DNA from: Pseudomonadota bacterium
Lineage (GTDB): Bacteria; Desulfobacterota; Syntrophia; Syntrophales; UBA5619
Reading direction: 5' to 3'
Length of the DNA stretch: 6,136 nucleotides
Assembly: GCA_018827585.1 (NCBI GenBank)
Contig: JAHJXP010000254.1
Location: 1 to 6,136 of the forward strand
The notes beneath the pieces were generated by a model, which was given only the letters and a program-made list of their open reading frames with translations, ran no database searches and was not told the origin of the DNA. Made by a program: the position numbers and the translations under genes. Numbering within the stretch: position 1 is the stretch's first letter; each line of letters starts with the position of its first letter. This document shows positions 1 through 4,738 of the stretch, in pieces.

Positions 1-1
1 A

Positions 2-166
2 AACGACGGCCCGCTGAAAGGGCTGGACCCGGAAAGGCTTGAGGAAGGCCGGAAAACGTATTACCGGCTGATGGGGTGGGATGAGGCCGGCGTCCCGACC
101 CTCTCGAAGCTTGCGGAGCTCGAAATCGAGTGGGCGGCCAAGCATCTGTATAGGGACGTTGTTTAG
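2..166 (+). CDS. C-terminal end of an aldehyde:ferredoxin oxidoreductase-family protein (5' truncated by the window)
   Basis: The frame is open from the window edge and ends at TAG (164-166), leaving 54 residues. It reads LKGLDPERLEEGRKTYY, then RLMGWDEAGVPTLSKLAELE, then a short tail ending YRDVV. The pattern 'YYxLxGWDExGxPTxxKLxEL' is the signature of the extreme C-terminus of the AOR family. These are cytoplasmic tungsto/molybdo-pterin, [4Fe-4S] enzymes that oxidise aldehydes or, in relatives such as BamB, act on aromatic acyl-CoAs. The tungstopterin and iron-sulfur ligands lie upstream of the window, so substrate and subfamily cannot be decided. No Rho-independent terminator is evident directly after the stop. 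Confidence 0.85.
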   Translation, partial: NDGPLKGLDPERLEEGRKTYYRLMGWDEAGVPTLSKLAELEIEWAAKHLYRDVV

Positions 167-182
167 TTGTTGAGTTTTGTAA

Positions 183-237
183 GGGGGACGTACGTATAGG
201 GGACGGATTTATTTTTCCTTCCAGAAAAATTGACCCC
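183..237. repeat. REP-like imperfect hairpin with short direct repeats downstream of the AOR gene
   Basis: GGGGACG occurs twice with a 15-bp period (184-190 and 199-205), around a self-complementary ACGTACGT. The second copy opens a possible stem: GGGG (199-202) against CCCC (234-237), with an inner stem ATTTTTC (211-217) against GAAAAAT (224-230) and a 6-nt loop. The unpaired stretches between the two stems make this a weak structure. From memory, motifs of the type 'GGGGACGGATTTATTTTT' recur in intergenic regions of many environmental bacterial genomes, often near IS200-like/RAYT transposases. No such gene is in this window, so the family assignment is tentative. Confidence 0.4.
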
Positions 238-256
238 ATCAACTTGACAAATAAAC

Positions 257-285
257 AATATCCCTCTTTGTCAACTCTTTGTCAA
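257..285 (-). promoter_or_regulatory. Possible sigma70-type promoter running towards the AOR 3' end (weak)
   Basis: On the minus strand TTGACA (285-280) is followed after 17 nt by GATATT (262-257), a perfect -35 and a 4/6 -10. The -35 lies within an 11-bp tandem repeat and overlaps the T-tract of the tRNA terminator. Transcription would run antisense into the REP-like hairpin and the AOR 3' end, where there is no gene on that strand. It may be fortuitous. Confidence 0.2.
264..285. repeat. 11-bp perfect tandem duplication CTCTTTGTCAA x2, with a nearby inverted partial copy
   Basis: CTCTTTGTCAA occurs at 264-274 and again, perfectly, at 275-285. Its inner 8-mer TTTGTCAA is the reverse complement of TTGACAAA at 244-251, so the area holds one inverted and two direct copies. 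It sits between the REP-like hairpin and the tRNA terminator. Function is unknown; it could be replication slippage or a small protein-binding site. Confidence 0.55.
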
Positions 286-320
286 AAGAAAAAAGGGATT
301 AACCGTAAACGGCTAACCCC
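284..320 (-). terminator. Rho-independent terminator of the tRNA-Phe gene
   Basis: Read on the minus strand, an 11-bp stem (GGGGTTAGCCG with CGGTTAATCCC, two G-T wobbles) closes a TTTA loop at 320-295. It is followed by TTTTTTCTTTT. It begins about 10 nt past the CCA end of the tRNA, the expected place. The + strand has no T-tract after the stem, so it acts in one direction only. Confidence 0.9.
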
Positions 321-330
321 TTGATTTCTA

Positions 331-406
<76 letters not shown>

Positions 407-588
407 CCGTCCTTGGGCGATTCCCCGCCAAAGCGGAAAGTCCTTCTATAAAATATGCCCCTGTTTGTCAAGGCAATTTTCAGGCGCGAATCGGGGCGCG
501 GCACGGATGACGCATTGGGCGCCGGCAAACCGAGCTTCAGTCAGTTCCCCGTTCAACTATGCGGCTTCTCATCGGTCTGCGGGAGCGT
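407..588. other. Intergenic region between rdd and tRNA-Phe
   Basis: The 182 bp hold the tRNA promoter (445-471). There is also a small hairpin, CCGC (425-428) with GCGG (433-436), inside the roughly 30-nt tRNA leader. No T-tailed hairpin follows the rdd stop, so readthrough from the prmA-rsmE-rdd operon into the tRNA is possible. Short open frames on the + strand here show no ribosome binding site or recognisable sequence, and I do not call them genes. Confidence 0.6.
445..471 (-). promoter_or_regulatory. Promoter of tRNA-Phe
   Basis: On the minus strand a perfect TTGACA (471-466) is followed after 15 nt by TATAGA (450-445; 4/6 to consensus), inside an AT-rich patch TATTTTATAG. Transcription would start near 438, about 30 nt before the mature 5' end at 406. 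The 15-nt spacer is shorter than the ideal 17, so the exact -10 register is uncertain. The perfect -35 and its position make a tRNA promoter likely. Confidence 0.65.
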
Positions 589-1197
589 TTACCGGCCTCC
601 GCCGGCGTGCTGCTGGGGAAGGGGGGCATGGTCTCGGCCGGGCAGAATCGGCGGGCTGCCCGAGGAATTCGCTGCAGGAATGAGCTCCGCCCTTCCCGTT
701 TTTGAGGCGGGCGCAGGGACGCCCCCGTCCGCTTCGTATCCAGTCCGAACGACGAGGGTGGCGGCGATCTTGTCGTGCCACCCCTGCTTCCTCCCGTCGA
801 AGGCGATCCAGAGAAAGCCGAGGAAGAAGAGAGGGCCGGAGATCAGGTAGCCGACCCATCTCAGGAAGGCGACGCCGAAGGTCAGCGGGTCGCCAGACGT
901 CTGGATGACGCGGAGGCCGAAGAGCATTTTCCCCGGCGTCCGGCCCGCGGCGCCGTGGAACCAGGTGAAATAGGCCATGTCCATGAGGAGCATCGCGACG
1001 ATGTAGGTCAGGGTGAAAGAGCCCGTCCCGTTCGGAAGGAGTCCGGAGGAGAGAAAGTAGTCGATCGCCCCTACATCCAGTTCCATGACGAGGAGGCCGA
1101 CGAGAAACAGGATCAGGCAGATGAGATAGAGGATGAACTTGTCGATGAGATAGGCGAACAGTCTCCGCCAGAAACCGCCAAACCGTTTATCCGCCAT
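589..1197 (-). CDS. RDD-family membrane protein
   Basis: This is a 202-residue protein with three likely transmembrane segments at about residues 14-39, 62-81 and 111-133. It carries the RDD hallmarks: R11/R12 and D19 around the first helix (FWRRLFAYLID), the GRTPGKMLFGLRVI motif (85-98), and DGRKQGWHDKIAATLVV (134-150). RDD proteins are small inner-membrane proteins of largely unknown biochemistry; some have been linked to ion transport or stress. The ATG at 1197 is preferred to the in-frame ATG at 1215 because AGGAGGGAGGT (1212-1202) sits just before it, whereas the earlier ATG overlaps the rsmE stop and would place the Shine-Dalgarno inside the coding sequence. From residue 155 on, the tail is hydrophilic, Pro/Gly/Ala-rich and not part of the RDD domain. 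It is third in the prmA-rsmE-rdd operon. Family confidence is high; function is unknown. Confidence 0.9.
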   Translation of the reverse strand: MADKRFGGFWRRLFAYLIDKFILYLICLILFLVGLLVMELDVGAIDYFLSSGLLPNGTGSFTLTYIVAMLLMDMAYFTWFHGAAGRTPGKMLFGLRVIQTSGDPLTFGVAFLRWVGYLISGPLFFLGFLWIAFDGRKQGWHDKIAATLVVRTGYEADGGVPAPASKTGRAELIPAANSSGSPPILPGRDHAPLPQQHAGGGR

Positions 1198-1201
1198 GCG
1201 G

Positions 1202-1212
1202 ACCTCCCTCCT
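1202..1212 (-). promoter_or_regulatory. Strong Shine-Dalgarno that decides the rdd start
   Basis: The minus strand reads AGGAGGGAGGT, then CCGC, then ATG at 1197. Two overlapping anti-SD matches lie 4-9 nt before this ATG. They begin at the last base of the rsmE stop codon (TGA, 1214-1212). This supports initiation at 1197, not at the overlapping ATG at 1215. Confidence 0.8.
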
Positions 1213-1967
1213 CATGCGTCTCCCAGAAAGCCCCTCTCGTACTGGATCACGGCCAGGACGGCCACCGCCGCGGTGTCCACGCGGAGCACCCTTTTCCCCA
1301 AGCTCACGGAGAAAAAGCCCGCCTGCAGAGCCAGGTCGATTTCATCCTTTTCAAATCCTCCCTCCGGCCCGATGACCAGGAGAAACGACGTCATTCCCGT
1401 CTGCCCGGGGTCCCGCAGGACTTCGCGGACTCCCCTTGCCGACTCCTCTTCCCAGAATATCAGATTGAGCCCCTCCGGGCGGGCGGAGAGGAGCATCTGT
1501 TCAAATGTCACAATTTCGCCGATCTCCGGTATATCGGCCCGGCCGCATTGCCGGGAGGCCTCGACGGCGATCTTCTGCCAGCGCGCGCGCTTAAGCGGCG
1601 ACTTTTCCGCCGGCCAGCGGGGGACGGACCGTTTTGCGACAAAGGGGATGATCCGGCTTGCGCCGAGTTCCGTGGCGTGGCGGATGATCGCCTCCATCTT
1701 CTCCGCCTTGGGAACGGCCTGGCAGAGGGTGATCTCGATCAGGCCTTCAGGGGCGTTGAGCTCGCCTGTGATGATGAGCGTCGTCCCTTCGGCCGTCGCC
1801 TGCCGGATAACCGCTTCGTACTCGCGCCCCGAACCGTTGAAGACCAGGAGCGGATCGCCCTCCCGCATCCGGAGGACGGCTCTGAGGTACCGCGCCTGAT
1901 CCGCCGCGGCCGCGCAGACATCGCCCGTCTTAAGAGGGCGCGGGAGGTAGATCCGGGGGATCGTCAC
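1212..1967 (-). CDS. rsmE: 16S rRNA (uracil1498-N3)-methyltransferase RsmE
   Basis: RsmE uses S-adenosylmethionine to methylate N3 of U1498 in 16S rRNA of the 30S subunit. It is a SPOUT-class (trefoil-knot) enzyme. The 251-residue product matches the usual family length of about 240-250. An N-terminal PUA-like RNA-binding domain spans roughly residues 1-70, including HYLR-like QARYLRAVLRMREGD (25-39). The SPOUT domain follows, with the SAM-binding LVIGPEGGF (197-205) and the knot motif LGKRVLRVDTA (223-233). The frame stays open upstream, but homology begins at TIPRIYLP. I therefore choose the GTG at 1967, which overlaps the prmA stop as GTGA with AGAGGG upstream. This implies translational coupling to prmA. 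Confidence 0.95.
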   Translation of the reverse strand: MTIPRIYLPRPLKTGDVCAAAADQARYLRAVLRMREGDPLLVFNGSGREYEAVIRQATAEGTTLIITGELNAPEGLIEITLCQAVPKAEKMEAIIRHATELGASRIIPFVAKRSVPRWPAEKSPLKRARWQKIAVEASRQCGRADIPEIGEIVTFEQMLLSARPEGLNLIFWEEESARGVREVLRDPGQTGMTSFLLVIGPEGGFEKDEIDLALQAGFFSVSLGKRVLRVDTAAVAVLAVIQYERGFLGDA

Positions 1968-2923
1968 GGCAGGGTGCCCTCTTTCTTGAGGACATAGCAG
2001 ACCCATTCCTTTTCCGTGATGAGGCGGCAAAGCGAAAACGAATCGCCCGGGAAACAGGTCTCGATGTCCGGTTTGTTCTGTTCGACGATCCCCGAGAGGA
2101 CGAGATAGCCGCCCGGGCCGGTGAGGCGCACGAGCTGAGGGCGGAGTTTGACGAGGAGGTTCGCCGTCAGGTTTGCCGCGATCAGGTGGAAGGGTCCCGC
2201 GAGTGCGGCGATGTCCCGGTTTACGACCTCGACGCGATCTTCCACCCGGTTGAGCAGGACGTTTTCACGGGCGATTTCCACAACCTTGCCGTCGATATCT
2301 GTGCACAGCACCCTCTGTGCGTCAAGCTTTGCAGCGGCGATGCCGAGGATGCCCGTTCCCGTTCCGACGTCCAGGACGTTCCATTTTTCGAAGGTCCGAT
2401 CCCTGAGGAGGATCTCCTCGATCGCCTCCAGGCACATCCGCGTGGAGGGGTGCTGGCCGGTGCCGAACGCCATGCCGGGGTCGATCTCGATGACGATGTC
2501 CCCGCCGGTCGGGGCGAAAGGCTCCCAGGTCGGCTTGATGACGATGTTCCGGCTTGCCCTCAGCGGCTTGAAGTATTTCTTCCACGCCTCGCCCCAGTCG
2601 GGATCGCGGATGATCTCGGTCCGGAAGTCAGGTTTCTCCAACTCCGGGAAGATCTCCGCCACGCTGTCGAGGTAGGTCTGCAGTGCGGATAGCCGCTGTT
2701 CCAGGCGGACGTCGAAGGGAAGGAAGGCCTTGAGCGTCTCTCCGGCGGAAGGCTCGGGAACGCCGTTCGCCGATTGCGGGTCCGGGGATTCCTGAAAGGC
2801 CCCCTGGGCGCCGATCTCCGTCAGAAAGTTGCTCAGCGCGTCTATCGTCTCCTCCGGGGCGAAAAGCTCGATCTTCAGCCAGTCCCCCTTTTTTTCCTCT
2901 GCTCTGCCAAGCTGTTCCGGCAT
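1964..2923 (-). CDS. prmA: Ribosomal protein L11 methyltransferase PrmA
   Basis: PrmA trimethylates amino groups of ribosomal protein L11 with S-adenosylmethionine. From ATG 2923 the product has 319 residues, slightly longer than the usual 290-310. The N-terminal L11-recognition domain (about 1-100) begins DWLKIELFAPEETIDALSNFL and carries a Pro/Ser-rich loop near 46-62. Family motifs follow in order: RDPDWGEAWKKYFKPL (106-121), IDPGMAFGTGQHPSTRMCLE (147-166), the class I SAM-binding LDVGTGTGILGIAA (184-197), NLTANLL (251-257) and LSGI (276-279). The in-frame ATG at 2980 is rejected: it lies in a repeat arm, lacks an SD, and adds 19 non-family residues. AAGGTGA (2938-2932) precedes the chosen start by 8 nt. 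It leads the prmA-rsmE-rdd operon. Confidence 0.95.
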   Translation of the reverse strand: MPEQLGRAEEKKGDWLKIELFAPEETIDALSNFLTEIGAQGAFQESPDPQSANGVPEPSAGETLKAFLPFDVRLEQRLSALQTYLDSVAEIFPELEKPDFRTEIIRDPDWGEAWKKYFKPLRASRNIVIKPTWEPFAPTGGDIVIEIDPGMAFGTGQHPSTRMCLEAIEEILLRDRTFEKWNVLDVGTGTGILGIAAAKLDAQRVLCTDIDGKVVEIARENVLLNRVEDRVEVVNRDIAALAGPFHLIAANLTANLLVKLRPQLVRLTGPGGYLVLSGIVEQNKPDIETCFPGDSFSLCRLITEKEWVCYVLKKEGTLP

Positions 2924-2931
2924 GACCCGCT

Positions 2932-2938
2932 TCACCTT
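2932..2938 (-). promoter_or_regulatory. prmA ribosome binding site, almost touching a repeat arm
   Basis: On the minus strand AAGGTGA ends 8 nt before ATG 2923. The inverted 19-bp repeat copy ends at 2940, one base upstream of this site. Any RNA hairpin formed by that arm would therefore sit directly against the ribosome binding site. Confidence 0.6.
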
Positions 2939-2939
2939 T

Positions 2940-3070
2940 GACGGCTTCGTAAAAAGTCCGGATGCTGCGTTGCGCTTCATCCTTCGTCATTGCGGCGTAC
3001 GCCAAAGTACGCCTCATTCCGGAGGGAGGGTACTTGCGTGCCTTGCCTGCGGCCTTTTTACGAAGCCGCC
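2940..3070. repeat. 131-bp inverted-repeat element with 15-bp arms (TTCGTAAAAAG family) in the prmA leader
   Basis: The left arm CGGCTTCGTAAAAAG (2942-2956) is the exact reverse complement of CTTTTTACGAAGCCG (3054-3068). Scattered matches continue inward. The centre holds a second palindrome, GGCGTAC (2994-3000) with GTACGCC (3007-3013), followed by CTCATTCCGGAGGGAGGG. No transposase is encoded, so it resembles a non-autonomous dispersed element (MITE- or REP-like). From memory, elements with this core are common in deltaproteobacterial genomes. I cannot see a target-site duplication. In-frame reading of the arm creates the spurious N-terminal extension of prmA. Confidence 0.7.
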
Positions 3071-3089
3071 CCTTTTTCGCAACTTTTAA

Positions 3090-3108
3090 GACTTTTTACG
3101 AGGTCGTC
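3090..3108 (-). repeat. Extra copy of the 19-bp repeat unit
   Basis: The minus strand reads GACGACCTCGTAAAAAGTC, 17 of 19 matches to the unit at 2940-2958 (GACGGCTTCGTAAAAAGTC, read on the + strand). It lies in the predicted prmA 5' leader, in the same orientation as the copies at 3052-3070 and 3121-3139. Confidence 0.75.
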
Positions 3109-3120
3109 ACCTTTTCTTCC

Positions 3121-3139
3121 GACTTTTTATGAGTTCGTC
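3121..3139 (-). repeat. Extra, more diverged copy of the 19-bp repeat unit
   Basis: The minus strand reads GACGAACTCATAAAAAGTC, 15 of 19 matches to the unit at 2940-2958. Its outer end overlaps the predicted prmA -10 box (3143-3138) by two bases, so it would lie around the transcription start. Confidence 0.7.
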
Positions 3140-3166
3140 TATAACCCTTCCAGGGTAATTTTTCAA
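3138..3166 (-). promoter_or_regulatory. Predicted promoter of the prmA-rsmE-rdd operon
   Basis: On the minus strand TTGAAA (3166-3161; 5/6 to consensus) is followed after exactly 17 nt by TATAGA (3143-3138; 4/6). Transcription would begin near 3131, giving a leader of about 200 nt before ATG 2923 that carries the four-copy repeat cluster. The same TATAGA -10 is predicted for the tRNA-Phe promoter. The spacer contains a short hairpin, ACCCT (3144-3148) with AGGGT (3152-3156). A weaker alternative is TTGCGA (3082-3077), 16 nt, TAAAAA (3060-3055). Confidence 0.55.
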
Positions 3167-3176
3167 GCGGCTTGAA
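3162..3176. promoter_or_regulatory. 15-bp palindrome TTCAAGCGGCTTGAA, operator-like, between divergent promoters
   Basis: Two perfect 6-bp arms (TTCAAG, CTTGAA) flank CGG. Each arm contributes to a -35 box: TTGAAA on the minus strand for prmA and TTGAAT on the plus strand for sirC. A dimeric regulator bound here could affect both operons. The 3-nt loop followed by TTTT could also make it a weak + strand terminator, but no gene would need one on that strand. Confidence 0.45.
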
Positions 3177-3200
3177 TTTTGGAATGCTTCATGGTAGGGT
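3172..3200 (+). promoter_or_regulatory. Possible promoter of the sirC-ccsA-hemA operon
   Basis: TTGAAT (3172-3177; 4/6) is followed after 17 nt by TAGGGT (3195-3200; 3/6), leaving a leader of about 60 nt before GTG 3269. The -10 is poor, so the promoter may be weak, activated, or elsewhere. The leader can form two mutually exclusive small hairpins: GGGT (3197-3200) with ACCC (3206-3209), or CCCG (3207-3210) with CGGG (3214-3217). Confidence 0.3.
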
Positions 3201-3268
3201 GTAAAACCCGTTTCGGGGCGGATTTTCTTGAAACTCCTGAGTTCGGCGATAATCAGAAGGGAGCGGCT

Positions 3269-3919
3269 GTGCGGTATTATCCCCTTTTTCTGGAAATATC
3301 CGGGCGGCGGTGCGTCGTTGTCGGCGGCGGCAACGTGGCTGAACGGAAGGTCGGAAGGCTCCTTGCCTGCGGCGCCCGCGTAGAGGTCGTCGGAAAGGCC
3401 CTGACGCCGGAGCTCAAAGAACTCAAACGGGCAGGCGCGATCGTCCACCGCGACGCCGACTACGATGGCGCCCATATCCGCGGCGCCTTTCTCGTGATCG
3501 GCGCGACGGACAGCGACGGCGTCAACGAGCGGATAGCCCGGGACGCACGGGCGCTGGGCATCCCGGTCAATATCGTCGACGATCCCGCCCGGTGCGACTT
3601 CATCCTCCCGTCGATCGTAGAGCGGGGCGACCTGGCGATCGCCGTCTCTACCGGCGGCAGAAGTCCCGCCCTGGCCAAGAAACTCCGCCGGGAACTGGAA
3701 GCGGCCTACGGTCCGGAGTACGCAGTCCTGCTTGAGATCCTGGGGGAACTCCGGGAGAAGGTGATCGCGGGGGGGCATCCCTCCGCCGAGAACCGCACGC
3801 TTTTCGAGGCGGTTGTGCAGTCGGACATCCTGGACAAGATCCGGGCGAAGCAATGGGAGTTGGTCGCTAAACTGATTCTGGAGCTGACGGGCGTAGAGCT
3901 GGAGGTGAAGCCGCGATGA
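3269..3919 (+). CDS. sirC: Precorrin-2 dehydrogenase (SirC / Met8 / CysG N-terminal family)
   Basis: The 216-residue protein oxidises precorrin-2 to sirohydrochlorin with NAD+, leading to siroheme and, in some anaerobes, siroheme-derived heme or cobalamin. The N-terminus YYPLFLEISGRRCVVVGGGNVAERK (3-27) is the family's Rossmann dinucleotide site. NIVDDPARCDFILPS (101-115) holds an aspartate at 104, matching the catalytic Asp104 known in CysG. VSTGGRSPALAKKLR (126-140) is the next conserved block, and a short helical C-terminal domain follows. There is no fused uroporphyrinogen methyltransferase. Whether it also chelates iron, as Met8 and CysG do, cannot be told. The frame is open from 3179, but homology starts at the GTG at 3269, with AAGGGAG (3258-3264) before it; the upstream TTG has no such support. 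First gene of the operon; its stop overlaps the next start. Confidence 0.9.
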   Translation: MRYYPLFLEISGRRCVVVGGGNVAERKVGRLLACGARVEVVGKALTPELKELKRAGAIVHRDADYDGAHIRGAFLVIGATDSDGVNERIARDARALGIPVNIVDDPARCDFILPSIVERGDLAIAVSTGGRSPALAKKLRRELEAAYGPEYAVLLEILGELREKVIAGGHPSAENRTLFEAVVQSDILDKIRAKQWELVAKLILELTGVELEVKPR

Positions 3920-4734
3920 TTGCAATCGTCCTGTTCAAGGCGGCCCTGACCGTCTATCTGATCAGCGCCGTTGTTTACGGCGCTTCGCTGTGGGGGAGAA
4001 AGGTGATGCTGGCGCGTTTTGCCACGTGGCTGATGCTCACGGCGCTCGTCATCCATACCTTCTCCTTTGCTGCCTGGTGGCTGGCGGCGGGAGAGGGGCC
4101 GGTCGTCGGCTTCATAGAAACCTCTTCCCTGTTTGCCTGGGTCATGGCGGCCACCTATCTCGCCTTCCAGCTCAAAACGAAAACCCGCGTTCTGGGGGCT
4201 TTCATTTCCCCCGTGATCTGTCTTTTCATGGTGATCGCCTCGGTGCGCCTGGGGGGGACGGTAGCCGCGCCGGCGATCCTGCGCGGGTCGCTCGTTACGC
4301 TGCACGTGATTCTCTCCGTGGCCGGAGAGGCCCTGTTTGCCGTCGCCTCCTGCGCCGGGATCATGTACCTGTTCCAGGACGGCCTGCTCCGAAGGAAGAA
4401 GCCGGGCGGATTCAGCAGGCTCCTGCCTTCGCTGGGCGATCTGGACCGGATCAATCATCTCTGCCTGTCCTGGGGATTTCCCCTGCTCACGCTCGGCGTC
4501 CTGGCCGGGTCGCTGTGGGCGCGGATCGTCTGGGGGAGCCACTGGCAGTGGGATCCCAAGCAGATCTGGACGCTCATGGCGTGGGGCTTTTACGGATTCC
4601 TCCTCTACCAGCGGCTGGTGACCGGATGGCGGGGGCGCACGGCGGCCCGCTGGTCCATTGCGGCCTTTATCATCCTGCTCGCCCTGCTGATGGCGGGAAA
4701 GCCTTTTTTCCAAACATGGCACGATTTTCTGTGA
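3916..4734 (+). CDS. ccsA: CcsA/HemX-like cytochrome c assembly family membrane protein
   Basis: This 272-residue integral membrane protein has about eight hydrophobic segments, near residues 4-24, 34-56, 67-85, 93-112, 126-154, 184-206, 214-234 and 246-263. It carries a WWD-type heme-handling motif, WGSHWQWDPKQIW (206-218), and candidate heme-ligand histidines H47, H130, H181 and H209. CcsA (ResC) proteins deliver heme for cytochrome c maturation. HemX, a relative encoded next to hemA in several bacteria, has been linked to control of HemA level. The location directly before hemA favours the HemX-type role, while the full WWD motif fits heme handling; sequence alone does not settle it. The start overlaps the sirC stop as ATGA, with GGAGGTG (3901-3907) upstream. 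The next gene starts 4 nt after its stop. Confidence 0.88.
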   Translation: MIAIVLFKAALTVYLISAVVYGASLWGRKVMLARFATWLMLTALVIHTFSFAAWWLAAGEGPVVGFIETSSLFAWVMAATYLAFQLKTKTRVLGAFISPVICLFMVIASVRLGGTVAAPAILRGSLVTLHVILSVAGEALFAVASCAGIMYLFQDGLLRRKKPGGFSRLLPSLGDLDRINHLCLSWGFPLLTLGVLAGSLWARIVWGSHWQWDPKQIWTLMAWGFYGFLLYQRLVTGWRGRTAARWSIAAFIILLALLMAGKPFFQTWHDFL

Positions 4735-4738
4735 AACT

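Noticed and set aside
455..850. Plus-strand open frames across the tRNA promoter and the end of rdd
   Set aside because: They have low-complexity composition and no ribosome binding site, and they overlap rdd and the tRNA promoter.
775..1899. 374-codon plus-strand open frame opposite rdd and rsmE
   Set aside because: It is antisense to two conserved genes, has no ribosome binding site, and its charged repetitive composition mirrors the opposite strand.
1968..2030. 21-residue N-terminal extension of rsmE from ATG 2030
   Set aside because: It lies inside the prmA coding region. RsmE homology starts at the GTG overlapping the prmA stop, and the shorter product has the normal family length.
2924..2980. 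19-residue N-terminal extension of prmA from ATG 2980
   Set aside because: The extension is encoded by a repeat arm, matches nothing in the PrmA family and lacks a Shine-Dalgarno, whereas ATG 2923 has AAGGTGA at suitable spacing.
3179..3268. 30-residue N-terminal extension of sirC from TTG 3179
   Set aside because: The family begins at the YYPLFLEI block right after GTG 3269, which has AAGGGAG upstream. The extension would also start inside the predicted promoter.
3107..3925. 272-codon minus-strand open frame opposite sirC
   Set aside because: It runs antisense to sirC and through the promoter and repeat region, with no family resemblance.
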